Origin: Sporomusaceae bacterium
Lineage (GTDB): Bacteria > Bacillota > Negativicutes > Acidaminococcales > JAJUGR01
Direction of reading: 5' to 3'
Length of the DNA stretch: 64,000 bases
NCBI GenBank assembly: GCA_029265905.1
Contig: JAJUGR010000011.1
Coordinates: 1 to 64,000, forward strand
The translations under genes were made by a program, and so were the position numbers. Below the pieces are notes generated by a model. The model made no database searches. It was not told the DNA's origin and saw nothing but the letters and a program-made list of their open reading frames with translations. This document shows, in pieces, positions 53,896 through 62,062 of the stretch (within the stretch, counting starts at the first letter, position 1; each line of letters begins with the position of its first letter).

Positions 53896-53922
53896 TTAGT
53901 TCATTATAATTAAATTAGTTCA
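53896..53922. promoter_or_regulatory. paired operator around the -10 of the broken operon
   Basis: TTAGTTCA occurs at 53896-53903 and 53915-53922, 19 bp apart, on either side of a minus-strand TATAAT (53908-53903). No good -35 is present. Likely site of the divergent XRE-cupin regulator. Confidence 0.5.
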
Positions 53923-54005
53923 GCAATACTGTTTTTCGCTACTTGTGCTTGCGGCTGTTGTGGCCATGAATCATACATTTCTTTTTGCATGGAGGCATTT
54001 TACCA

Positions 54006-54569
54006 ATGAATACCCTGAATGAAAACCTGGAATTAGGAAACCGCATCGCGAAAGCCCGCACCAGCCAGCGGCTGACCCTTCGTCAACTGTCCGAGCAAGT
54101 CGGCTTATCCGCGTCTTTATTAAGTCAGATTGAAAAAGGGCGCATCAGTCCTTCGCTGCCGACGCTTAGAGCGATCGCTCAAGCTTTGAATATCCCCTTG
54201 TTCACCTTCTTTCTTGAAGAAATTGCAACGGACGACTTGGTTGTGAGAGCGGGAACCGGCAAAAAAATCCTCTTTCCGGAAAGCAACCTGGAATATATGC
54301 TGCTAACTCCGGACCTAAGCGGCGCCCTGGAAATGGCGCTAATGAAAATCCCCCCGCACAGCCAGTCCTCGGAAGATCTGTTTTCCCATACAGGTGAAGA
54401 AGTCGCCTACGTTTCGTCAGGCGAGCTAATCTTGCACCTCGCCGACAAAGAAGTTGCCCTGAACACCGGCGACAGCGTCAAGCTTCCGCCCGGCACCCAC
54501 CACAAGTGGGACAACCAGACCGATAAGGAAGCCGTTCTGATCTTTGCCATCACGCCGCCGACCTTTTGA
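54006..54569 (+). CDS. XRE-family regulator with C-terminal cupin domain
   Basis: 187 residues from the ATG at 54006; GGAGG at 53990-53994 lies upstream, and the ORF-opening TTG at 53985 has no site. HTH (LRQLSEQVGLSASLLSQIEKGRISPSLPTLRAIA, about 25-58) and a cupin sensor (about 115-185; GEEVAYVSSGELIL, LPPGTHHKW). Such regulators often control amino-acid or polyamine catabolic genes. Divergent from the broken D-amino-acid operon, its expected target. Confidence 0.9.
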   Translation: MNTLNENLELGNRIAKARTSQRLTLRQLSEQVGLSASLLSQIEKGRISPSLPTLRAIAQALNIPLFTFFLEEIATDDLVVRAGTGKKILFPESNLEYMLLTPDLSGALEMALMKIPPHSQSSEDLFSHTGEEVAYVSSGELILHLADKEVALNTGDSVKLPPGTHHKWDNQTDKEAVLIFAITPPTF

Positions 54570-54594
54570 TTTTCCTGGTCGCGCGAAAACATTT

Positions 54595-54628
54595 AGTATA
54601 GTTTAACTAGTTAAGTATAGTTGAACTA
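54595..54628. repeat. 15-bp direct repeats with 19-bp offset after the XRE gene
   Basis: AGTATAGTTTAACTA (54595-54609) and AGTATAGTTGAACTA (54614-54628) differ at one base; the second is part of TATAGTTGAACTATA, a palindrome. They share TGAACTA and the 19-bp period with the operator pair at 53896-53922. Confidence 0.6.
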
Positions 54629-54694
54629 TACGCTGTTGCCGCACTTTTTGCAAGCACATTTTCGAAAATTTTCTGCATTTTCTCACTCTTTAGC

Positions 54695-54747
54695 CTGAAA
54701 AATGCGGGGCCGCTGAAGCTAATCTTCAGCGGCCCCGCATTTTTCAG
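54695..54747. terminator. bidirectional terminator between the XRE gene and ywbE
   Basis: A perfect 24-bp stem with a 5-nt loop, A-rich on the left and T-rich on the right. The last 4 bp overlap the ywbE stop codon. Confidence 0.92.
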
Positions 54748-54938
54748 TTGATTATTTCCTGCACCCGTCCGACAATGCCGGACGTCAGGCGTACTTTGAT
54801 CCCGCGGTGGTGAACGGCACTGTTTGTCAGCAGGTCCTTCACCACACCCTCCGTCAATTGTCCAGTGCGCTGGTGCAGTTTTTGCACCACCTTTACTTTC
54901 ACTCCGGGGATGATGTTCTTTCGTTGCGTATGCGGCAT
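54744..54938 (-). CDS. ywbE: YwbE-family protein (DUF2196)
   Basis: 64 residues from the ATG at 54938; the open frame runs further up but family members are about 65 residues and begin MPHTQRKNI-like. The conserved PGVKVKVVQKLHQRTGQLTEGVVKDLLTNS block is intact. Possibly a small RNA- or ribosome-associated basic protein; function unknown. Confidence 0.85.
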   Translation of the reverse strand: MPHTQRKNIIPGVKVKVVQKLHQRTGQLTEGVVKDLLTNSAVHHRGIKVRLTSGIVGRVQEIIN

Positions 54939-54966
54939 GAATCCGCCACCGCCTTTCCTGCTATAG

Positions 54967-55995
54967 TCATTGCGCCCGTTTGGGCAGGGCGGCGGCAAAA
55001 GCGGCCACGGCCGAATCACTGGTCGCCCAGGAGGTCACCAAGCGGACCGCCGTGTGGTTTTCGTCAACGCTTTCCCAGCGATAGAAGGCAAACTCTTTTT
55101 CCAACTGCTCGACGACCTGGTTGGGGAAAATCGGGAACAGCTGGTTGGTCGGCGAAGCGGTCAGGAAGCGATAGCCAGCCTGTCGGATCGCGTCGCCTAA
55201 CACGGCCGCCATTGCGTTGGCATGACGCGCCAAGTCAAAGTACAGCTCATCGGCAAACAGCGTTTTAAACTGGAGCCCCAGCAGGCGGCCCTTGGCCAGG
55301 AGCGCGCCTTTTTGCTTCATGTGGTACCGGAAGTCCGCCTGCAGCGCTTCCCGGCAGATGACAAGCGCTTCGCCGAGCAGAGCACCGTTTTTCGTCGCAC
55401 CGATGTAAAAAGCGTCAACCAGGCGACTGATCTCATGCAGCGTCAGGTCATTTTCAGCGGCGCAAAGCGCCGAACCAAGCCGCGCGCCGTCCAGATAGAG
55501 CAGCAGTCCGTTGCGGCGGCAGCAGGCGCTGATGGCGGCCAATTCATGTTTTAGATAAATCGAACCGATCTCGGTCGAGTTGGAAATATAGACAAGGCGC
55601 GGCTTAACCATATGCTCGTCCGTGTGGGCGTCGACAACCGCCTGGATCAGGGCCGGCGTCAGCTTGCCGTCCTCGCAGTTGGCGGCCAGCACCTTGTGGC
55701 CGGTCGCCTCGATCGCCCCCGTCTCGTGGACCAAAATATGGCCCGTATGCGCGGCGATCGCCGCCTCGTGCGGACGCATGAACGCCGCCAAAGCAGTCAG
55801 GTTGGTTTGCGTCCCGCCCGGCAGCAGGTGGATATCGACATCCTCGCGCCCGATATGTCTTTTCAACAATGCCACCGCTTCGGCCGTATACGGGTCATCG
55901 CCGTAGCCATCGGTCTGGATGAGGTTTGTTTCCATCAGACTCCGCAAAATGGCCGGATGGGCGCCCTCGCTGTAGTCGTTTTTAAAGCTGATCAC
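54967..55995 (-). CDS. low-specificity threonine aldolase-type PLP enzyme
   Basis: 342 residues from GTG 55995 (AAGGGGG lies 8 nt upstream; family members start at ISFKNDYSEG). Aspartate-aminotransferase fold with LYLDGARLGSAL (near 170) and the PLP lysine in YIGATKNGALLGEA (near 205). It cleaves threonine or related beta-hydroxy amino acids to glycine plus aldehyde. It is 14 bp after the DUF362 gene and 28 bp before ywbE. Confidence 0.9.
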   Translation of the reverse strand: MISFKNDYSEGAHPAILRSLMETNLIQTDGYGDDPYTAEAVALLKRHIGREDVDIHLLPGGTQTNLTALAAFMRPHEAAIAAHTGHILVHETGAIEATGHKVLAANCEDGKLTPALIQAVVDAHTDEHMVKPRLVYISNSTEIGSIYLKHELAAISACCRRNGLLLYLDGARLGSALCAAENDLTLHEISRLVDAFYIGATKNGALLGEALVICREALQADFRYHMKQKGALLAKGRLLGLQFKTLFADELYFDLARHANAMAAVLGDAIRQAGYRFLTASPTNQLFPIFPNQVVEQLEKEFAFYRWESVDENHTAVRLVTSWATSDSAVAAFAAALPKRAQ

Positions 55996-56009
55996 GCTGT
56001 CCGCCCCCT

Positions 56010-57116
56010 TCACACCTCAATCAATTCGTATGCCTTTTGGCCGAGGCCGATCTTTTCGGCATGGTCGAGGCAAGAACGCCAGTCGGTGTCCGGATGGGCA
56101 TGGCAAAAATGGTCGTCGCCCGCCCCGTCCTGCTCCGCCAGATGGCTGTTTGGCAACGCCGGCGCCGCGTTCGCCTTGTCAACGCAGGCCATGTCCAAGG
56201 CCACCGGGTCAAAGGAGGCAAACATGCCGATATCAGGAATGATCGGCACATCATTTTCCGCATGGCAGTCGCAGTTCGGCGCCACATCGATCACCAGGCT
56301 GATGTGGAAATGGGGCCGCCCGTCCACTACCGCCAGCGCATATTCCGCCATTTTTTTATTTAATACATCGTTCGACTCGTCCCACGCGGCGCCGATGGCG
56401 TTGAAACCGCACGTCCCGATGCAACGCCCGCAACCCACGCACTTGGCATGATTGATCGACGCTTTTTTATCCGTCAGCGTAATCGCCTGATGCGCGCAGA
56501 TTTTCAGGCAGGCGCCGCAACCCACGCACCGCTTCGCCGCTACCCGCGGCTTGCCTTCGCTGTGCATTTCCATTTTCCCGGCCCGCGAGCCGCAGCCCAT
56601 GCCGATGTTTTTCAGTGCGCCGCCAAAGCCGGTCAACTCGTGGCCTTTAAAATGGGAGAGACTGATGAAAACATCCGCGTCCATGATCGCCTGACCAATC
56701 TTCGCCTCTTTAACATACTCGCCGCCGCGCACCGGCACATAGGCTTCGTCCGTCCCCTTCAGACCGTCGCCGATCAGGACATGGCAGCCTGTGGAAAACG
56801 GGTTGTAGCCGTTCTCGTAAGCGGCCTCGAGGTGTTCGAGCGCATTTTTACGCCGTCCGACGTACAGGGTGTTGCAGTCCGTCAAAAACGGCTTGCCGCC
56901 CAAGGCTTTGACCACATCGGCAACCACCTTGGCATAATTCGGGCGCAGATAAGCCAAGTTGCCCGGTTCGCCGAAATGAATTTTGATCGCCGTCAGCTTG
57001 CCGTTAAAATCGATTTCTGCAATGCCGGCCTTTTTCATCAGCCGCTCGAGCTTTTGCAGCAGGTTCAAGCCTGGTTTTGCTCGCAGGTTGGTGAAATACA
57101 CCTTTGATTTAGCCAT
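56010..57116 (-). CDS. DUF362 iron-sulfur protein
   Basis: 368 residues from the ATG at 57116 (GAGGAG upstream). The N-terminal half is the DUF362 domain (FGEPGNLAYLRPNY, near 50-65); near residues 190-235 two 4Fe-4S motifs (CVGCGACLKIC and CVGCGRCIGTC) form a ferredoxin-like insert, with the DUF362 domain continuing after. Probably an electron-carrying or assembly protein; substrate unknown. Co-transcribed with the threonine aldolase. Confidence 0.9.
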   Translation of the reverse strand: MAKSKVYFTNLRAKPGLNLLQKLERLMKKAGIAEIDFNGKLTAIKIHFGEPGNLAYLRPNYAKVVADVVKALGGKPFLTDCNTLYVGRRKNALEHLEAAYENGYNPFSTGCHVLIGDGLKGTDEAYVPVRGGEYVKEAKIGQAIMDADVFISLSHFKGHELTGFGGALKNIGMGCGSRAGKMEMHSEGKPRVAAKRCVGCGACLKICAHQAITLTDKKASINHAKCVGCGRCIGTCGFNAIGAAWDESNDVLNKKMAEYALAVVDGRPHFHISLVIDVAPNCDCHAENDVPIIPDIGMFASFDPVALDMACVDKANAAPALPNSHLAEQDGAGDDHFCHAHPDTDWRSCLDHAEKIGLGQKAYELIEV

Positions 57117-57273
57117 AGAATCGCTCCTCTTCGTTCTTTTCGCAAACGCACCTCTCCGCTCTATTATACCATAGGCCGGCGCCTTCCCCACAGCTTTGCC
57201 GAGCGCTCCGGACGAGCAGGAATTTGCCCCGGCAAGCCGAATGATTTCAGCAAGAGGAAAGGAGGCGGCACCC

Positions 57274-57852
57274 ATGCTGATCAAGGCCTTATTCGGGCAA
57301 TCGGATATCGAGCAGTTCGTGGCCGGCCACAAGGGCCGTCTCGTCCGGCAGGCCAGCCTCTTTTTTTCCTGCGACCACCTGCCGTCCGCCCGCGACGTGG
57401 AAATCAAACGCCTGCACGAACTCGGGGAGGTCGCCGGCAAACCGGCGGCGCGGCTGAACATCGAGCAAGCTAAAATCTACCTGCTGCCGGACGTGATCTG
57501 CGAAAAAATCAACACCCTTTATAACCCGCATTTGCTCAGCAAGAGCACGGCCAAGCTTCAGCACTATTTTTACCTGTATATTGAGTTCGTCCTGCTGCAC
57601 GAATTGGCGCACGCCTGGCACGTGCACAAAGTCGGCAAGGCAACCTTCTGGGAGCTGATCGCCCAGGCGCGCCTGGCCGGCATCAAGTCGCCGAACCGCT
57701 CTTACGAAATTTTCGCCAACAACATGGCCAAAGCGATGCTGATCGACCAGTACGGCCTGACCGGCGAGCTGATGGCGACCGTCGCCATCTTGATGCACCA
57801 GGGCGCGCCCGCGGAACAGGAAATCAGCGAACTGATCGACCGGCTGGCGTAA
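57274..57852 (+). CDS. uncharacterised zincin-like protein with HELAH motif
   Basis: 192 residues from the ATG at 57274, fixed by AAAGGAGG 8 nt upstream. An HExxH motif (HELAH, 109-113) sits in a helix followed by AWHVHKVG, and a possible third ligand Glu lies near 145 (SYEIFANNMAKA). No signal peptide. Family not recognised; HELAH-type helices occur in metallopeptidases and in some phage/toxin-antitoxin ImmA/IrrE-like proteins, but no HTH partner is adjacent. Divergent from the DUF362 gene. Confidence 0.7.
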   Translation: MLIKALFGQSDIEQFVAGHKGRLVRQASLFFSCDHLPSARDVEIKRLHELGEVAGKPAARLNIEQAKIYLLPDVICEKINTLYNPHLLSKSTAKLQHYFYLYIEFVLLHELAHAWHVHKVGKATFWELIAQARLAGIKSPNRSYEIFANNMAKAMLIDQYGLTGELMATVAILMHQGAPAEQEISELIDRLA

Positions 57853-57855
57853 AAA

Positions 57856-57903
57856 GAAGAAGTGCCTGCCTCAATGAGATACTAGTGAGGCAGGCACTTC
57901 TTC
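57856..57903. terminator. bidirectional terminator after the zincin-like gene
   Basis: A perfect 18-bp stem with a 12-nt loop, followed by TTTT rightward; A-rich on the left. Confidence 0.9.
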
Positions 57904-58003
57904 TTTTAGCTTGCTGCGTAAAACAATCACGCTCCGCAAGCGCTTTCATAGGTTTCCTCTTCAAAACTAGTTTTTAGACACTCGCTTATTCTAGACGACT
58001 GCA

Positions 58004-59695
58004 TTACGCAATGCTAAATTTACGCACGGCTAACTGCAAGTCTTCCGCCATCCTCGCCAGCGCCTGGCTTGCGGCGGCGATTTCTTCCACCGTAGCCGAC
58101 TGCTCTTCGGTGGCGGCCGACACGTTCTGCGTCACTTCCACCGATTTTTTGCTCGAGTCATCGATATCCTTAACAGACAGAACAATCTGCTCGCTGCCGC
58201 TGGCCATCTGCTGCATCGCAGCCGAAATTTCCCGCACCTGGCCCGACACCTGCGTGATCAGATCAGCAATTTCCCGGAAGGCCACGCCGGCGGCATTGAC
58301 GACTTCCGTGCCGATCTTCACTTCACGCGTTCCCGCGTCCATCGCTAAAACAGCTTGATTCGTATCCTGCTGGATCACGCCGATCAAATCGGCGATCTGC
58401 TTGGCCGCCTCCTGCGACTGTTCGGCCAGCTTGCGCACTTCCTCGGCTACGACCGCAAAGCCGCGCCCCTGCTCGCCTGCCCGCGCCGCTTCGATGGCGG
58501 CGTTCAACGCCAGCAGGTTGGTCTGACCGGCAATGCCGCTGATCGTATCGACGATCTGGCCGATCTCCTGCGAGCGCTCGCCGAGCGTGCCGACCATTCC
58601 CGCCGAATTCCCGACGGCTTGTTCGATTTGCGACATTTGGCGAACCGCCTTTTGAATGGCAGCCCCGCCAGACGTAGCTGACTCGGCCGCCTTGTTCGAC
58701 AGCATAGCCACTTCATTGGCATTGGCCGAAACCTGCTGCACGCTGGCCGACATCTGCTCGACCACCGCCGACGTGGCGTCAATGGCCCCCATTTGCCGCT
58801 CGGCGCCTTGGGCGATGTGGCCGACCGCTTCGGCCACCTGGTTGGAGGCTAGGGCCGATTGGCTGGCGCTGGCCGTCAGTTCCTCGGAAGAGGCCCCGAC
58901 CTGTTCCGCCGCTTTGACAACCTGCTCGATCAGTTCGCGCAGGTTCGCCTTCATTTGGCTGAAGGCGACCGCCATCTGCCCCATTTCATCAGACGAGGTC
59001 GATTGCACATCTTCGCGCGTAATTTCGCCGGCGGCAATTTGGTGCGCCGCCGCAACTAGTTGCTGCGCAATGCTTGAAATGCCGCGGCTGATCACCAAAC
59101 TGGTGGCAACTGCCAACACCAACACGATTATATTCAGGATCAGCATCGTCCGCTGAATGCCGTCGACCTGCTGGCCGACCTTACCTTGCTCGTCTTTTAC
59201 GAACTTCTTGATCATGGCGACCAGTTCCTCGACGCCATTTTGCGTATTTTCATACGGTTTTGCGCCCTGCTGTATGTACAAAGCAACTTGCTCCATGTTG
59301 CCGGCCGTTTTCGCCTGCATGGCCTGTTCGGCCAGGCCTTCGTAAACCGCCTTATCCTGTTGGATCGCCCTGATTAATTTTTGCGCCCGCTCCGTGGTAA
59401 ACAGTTTTTCCATTGCAGCAATTTTAGCATTTGAGTCTTGGCGCACCTTGTTGAACTTGTCGCGCGCCGCCGGGTCGCCGGTCAGATTGAAGCGCCGCGT
59501 AGTTGCGACTTCTTCGGTAATATCCGTGGCCAGCTCTTCCGCCAATACGATTTTTTCCATATTGGCATCCATCATGGTTTGGTATTCGCGGTTGATATGG
59601 TCAATCTTTATGTACGTATAAGCGCTCATCGATGCCACGATCATGATGACAAACAAGAAACCGCCCATGATTTTTTTCCCAACTGTCATGTTCAT
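58004..59695 (-). CDS. methyl-accepting chemotaxis protein, 4HB type
   Basis: 563 residues. TM1 (about 8-28), a four-helix-bundle periplasmic domain, TM2 (about 184-203), HAMP-like region, and a full signalling domain with the hairpin [20 protein letters not shown] near 400. It should couple to CheW/CheA arrays. Single-gene unit; the adjacent CheW gene is separated by a terminator. Confidence 0.95.
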   Translation of the reverse strand: MNMTVGKKIMGGFLFVIMIVASMSAYTYIKIDHINREYQTMMDANMEKIVLAEELATDITEEVATTRRFNLTGDPAARDKFNKVRQDSNAKIAAMEKLFTTERAQKLIRAIQQDKAVYEGLAEQAMQAKTAGNMEQVALYIQQGAKPYENTQNGVEELVAMIKKFVKDEQGKVGQQVDGIQRTMLILNIIVLVLAVATSLVISRGISSIAQQLVAAAHQIAAGEITREDVQSTSSDEMGQMAVAFSQMKANLRELIEQVVKAAEQVGASSEELTASASQSALASNQVAEAVGHIAQGAERQMGAIDATSAVVEQMSASVQQVSANANEVAMLSNKAAESATSGGAAIQKAVRQMSQIEQAVGNSAGMVGTLGERSQEIGQIVDTISGIAGQTNLLALNAAIEAARAGEQGRGFAVVAEEVRKLAEQSQEAAKQIADLIGVIQQDTNQAVLAMDAGTREVKIGTEVVNAAGVAFREIADLITQVSGQVREISAAMQQMASGSEQIVLSVKDIDDSSKKSVEVTQNVSAATEEQSATVEEIAAASQALARMAEDLQLAVRKFSIA

Positions 59696-59711
59696 GCTTT
59701 TTCCTCACTTC

Positions 59712-59748
59712 GCAAATTAATCGTTTACGTAATCGTTTACAAATTTGC
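59712..59748. promoter_or_regulatory. nested repeats upstream of the methyl-accepting protein gene
   Basis: AATCGTTTAC occurs at 59719-59728 and 59731-59740 (12-bp period), framed by GCAAATT and AATTTGC arms. Located 17-53 bp before the start codon, so a likely operator or leader structure. No clean sigma-28 motility promoter was found. Confidence 0.5.
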
Positions 59749-59867
59749 ACCTGATTTAAACCATCTTTTAATAATTTAACCATTAATATCCTATTTTCGT
59801 CAACCATTTTTTACTATTGCAACCATATTTCTCGTGTTGCTGACAGCCCATGCCGGGCAAACCACAA

Positions 59868-59912
59868 AAGGGGTGACGCAAAACAGGTTTTCCCTGCTTT
59901 GCGTCACCCCTT
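59868..59912 (-). terminator. terminator of the PocR-receptor / CheW operon
   Basis: A 15-bp stem with an inner CAGG/CCTG helix, followed on the minus strand by TTTTGTGG; about 15 bp after the CheW stop. Confidence 0.85.
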
Positions 59913-59926
59913 GCTCTCATCGCCGG

Positions 59927-60379
59927 CTAGCCGGCGATCGCTTCATACTCTTCCGTCGACAGGATCATTTCCGGGTTCAAGATAATGATGAGTCGTTCGT
60001 CGATTTTCCCGATCCCCGTTATATAGCGGGCATTAAGCCCCACGACAAACGCCGGCGGCGGCTGGATATGCTCATCGGAGAGCGTCACGATATCCGTAAC
60101 CTCATCGACAATGCAGCCCGCGATGGAGTCGCGTACGTTCAGCATGATAAATTTGCTCTCCTCACCCATTTCGGTTTTTTTACCGCTGAACTTCACCCCC
60201 AGGTTGAAAATATAGTTGACGCGCCCCCGCAGGTCGATCATCCCCTCGATAACCTCCGGCAAGCCCGGCACCCGGTGAATTTTAAATTTCTGCGGCCGCA
60301 AAATGCCGTTGACCGCCAGGGCGTCAACGCCATACTCTTCTCCGTTTAGCTCAAATACGACAAGTTGAAGGTTTGCCAT
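59927..60379 (-). CDS. CheW-type chemotaxis coupling protein
   Basis: 150 residues from the ATG at 60379 (GGGAGGGG upstream). CheW fold with the GMIDLRGRV segment typical of coupling proteins. It would link a receptor to CheA. Last gene of the sigma-54-driven module receiver - PocR receptor - CheW, 30 bp after the receptor. Confidence 0.92.
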   Translation of the reverse strand: MANLQLVVFELNGEEYGVDALAVNGILRPQKFKIHRVPGLPEVIEGMIDLRGRVNYIFNLGVKFSGKKTEMGEESKFIMLNVRDSIAGCIVDEVTDIVTLSDEHIQPPPAFVVGLNARYITGIGKIDERLIIILNPEMILSTEEYEAIAG

Positions 60380-60409
60380 GCTTTCCCCTCCCATATTGCA
60401 TTGCTGTCA

Positions 60410-61456
60410 TCACTTCTCATTGGCCAGCGCGTTTAATTGTTCCGTGAGGCTGTGGATTTCTTCGACGCTCGCCGTTACTTCCTCAATTGCCGCCGCCTGC
60501 TGCTCAACGGTCGAAGCCGTCTCGTTGCCCATATTCACCGTTTTATCGACCGAGCTGCCAATCGCCAAGGTGAACTCCTGGATCTTGCCCACGGTCTGTT
60601 TCGAATCAGCCGAAAGCTTCCTGATCTCCTGCGCCACAACGCCAAAGCCCAGGCCGGCCTCCCCGGCCCGCGCCGCTTCGATGGCCGCATTGAGGCCGAG
60701 CAGTCGCGTTTCATCCGCAATATCCTTAATCAGCGCCGTAACCTGGTTGATTTCCCCGGTAACCGAGTTGACGTTTTTAATTTCAGCATTCAGCCGCGCC
60801 TGGTTTTCGCTAACCGAGCAGGCGGAGGCGGCGAGTTCCTCCATCGTAGCGGAAATTTGGGCAATGCCATCATTAAGCACGCCGGCAATCGCCCTTAGTT
60901 TTCTTTGCTGATAAGCGGTTTTCGACATGCTGTTGGCAACAATGAACAGCACGTTTGCCGCCGCTTCAATGCTCTCCCGCGAGAGCTTGCGGACCTCCTT
61001 GACAGCCTCAACATAATCATCTTCATTCACGCCAATTTCGCGGGCGATTTTGCGGTACTTGGCCTCGTCAGGCAGCTCAGTCAGCACCTGTCCGCCTAAT
61101 ATGGTGCCAATCTGATGCCCGTCAACAATAATCGGCGCGGCAAAATCGATCAATCCGGCATGGCACTCGTAAACGACCGGCCGCCCCAGGCGCGCCGCTT
61201 CCTCGCCGCCCTTGCGGTGCGATTCTGCGCAGCGCTTATCGCCGCACTCCGTCGAATGCGTATAATCCATGCAAAAGCGCGTATACCGGCTCGGCTTCGT
61301 GACGGGGTTGCCGGCAACGTCGACAGTCACGCTGGCCAGCCCGACACCGGTGGCAAAATCATCTTGAAACTGTTGCAGAAAATCCAGATCAATGACATCC
61401 GTCAGTTTCAGGTCTTTCAAATCACCTTGGGATTTTTGCTTAAAATCTTGTGCCAT
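60410..61456 (-). CDS. soluble methyl-accepting protein with PocR sensory domain
   Basis: 348 residues, no membrane segment. N-terminal PocR domain (about 15-175) with cysteines C62, C71, C76, C98 and neighbouring H80 and H99 ([16 protein letters not shown]...YECHAG), a pattern suitable for a metal or redox cluster. C-terminal short MCP signalling domain ([17 protein letters not shown] near 250). PocR domains bind small diols or related metabolites in known cases. Start supported by AAGAGGAG. It begins 3 bp after the receiver gene. Confidence 0.92.
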   Translation of the reverse strand: MAQDFKQKSQGDLKDLKLTDVIDLDFLQQFQDDFATGVGLASVTVDVAGNPVTKPSRYTRFCMDYTHSTECGDKRCAESHRKGGEEAARLGRPVVYECHAGLIDFAAPIIVDGHQIGTILGGQVLTELPDEAKYRKIAREIGVNEDDYVEAVKEVRKLSRESIEAAANVLFIVANSMSKTAYQQRKLRAIAGVLNDGIAQISATMEELAASACSVSENQARLNAEIKNVNSVTGEINQVTALIKDIADETRLLGLNAAIEAARAGEAGLGFGVVAQEIRKLSADSKQTVGKIQEFTLAIGSSVDKTVNMGNETASTVEQQAAAIEEVTASVEEIHSLTEQLNALANEK

Positions 61457-61459
61457 AAT

Positions 61460-61846
61460 TTAACGCTCCTCTTCTGTTTGTTTTTTACCTTTTGTTCCAA
61501 TTTCTTCAAGCACTTTTCGTAGCGTAGCAAAATCAATCGGCTTGCGCAAGGCGATCTTTACCGCATCGTCGAAGTGTTCATCAGCCCTTTGGGTTGCTTG
61601 GCCGGACATGAAAATGATTTTCGCCTCGGGGTTGATCGCGCGGAGTTCCGCCGCCAAGGCAAAGCCGCTCATGATCGGCATGCAAACATCCGTAATGACC
61701 AAATCATAAGCATGTTTTCGGTAGTGGTTGATTGCCTCTTGCGGGTCTTCCAAGGCGTCGCACGAGTGTTTTAACAGCCGTAGCGCGATCGCCATTGCCT
61801 TGAGCGAACCCGGGTCGTCGTCAATCAGTAGTACGTGCAATGCCAT
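61460..61846 (-). CDS. single-domain response regulator (CheY-like)
   Basis: 128 residues: D9/D10, phospho-acceptor D53 (VITDVCMP), S81, K102. No output domain apart from a basic tail. Either a CheY-type switch ligand or a phosphate sink for the neighbouring kinase. First gene of the module, about 46 nt from the sigma-54 start. Confidence 0.92.
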   Translation of the reverse strand: MALHVLLIDDDPGSLKAMAIALRLLKHSCDALEDPQEAINHYRKHAYDLVITDVCMPIMSGFALAAELRAINPEAKIIFMSGQATQRADEHFDDAVKIALRKPIDFATLRKVLEEIGTKGKKQTEEER

Positions 61847-61902
61847 GACCTGCCCTTCGCTTGTCCTCGTTGATTTTATGGTGCGAAACAGCTATGCATT
61901 AT

Positions 61903-61918
61903 TGCAAAAATCGTGCCA
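61903..61918 (-). promoter_or_regulatory. sigma-54 promoter of the chemotaxis-like module
   Basis: The minus strand reads TGGCACGATTTTTGCA: perfect -24/-12 with 5-bp spacing, 57 bp before the receiver start. An NtrC-family activator is encoded immediately upstream. Confidence 0.92.
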
Positions 61919-62019
61919 GCCTGATAAATGCCGCTATTTTTTTCGCAACCCGCCGGCAATGGCCGCTTGCGAGCCGCGGCCGCCCTGATCAAACTGGTTT
62001 GCGCCCCCCAAACAGCAAC

Positions 62020-62045
62020 AAAAACTTCCCATGTGGGAAGTTTTT
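62020..62045 (-). terminator. terminator of the NtrC-type regulator gene
   Basis: AAAAACTTCCC pairs with GGGAAGTTTTT around ATGT (12-bp arms at most), with a T run on the minus strand. A 13-bp copy GTGGGAAGTTTTT is duplicated (62033-62045 and 62046-62058). Confidence 0.8.
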
Positions 62046-62062
62046 GTGGGAAGTTTTTGTCT

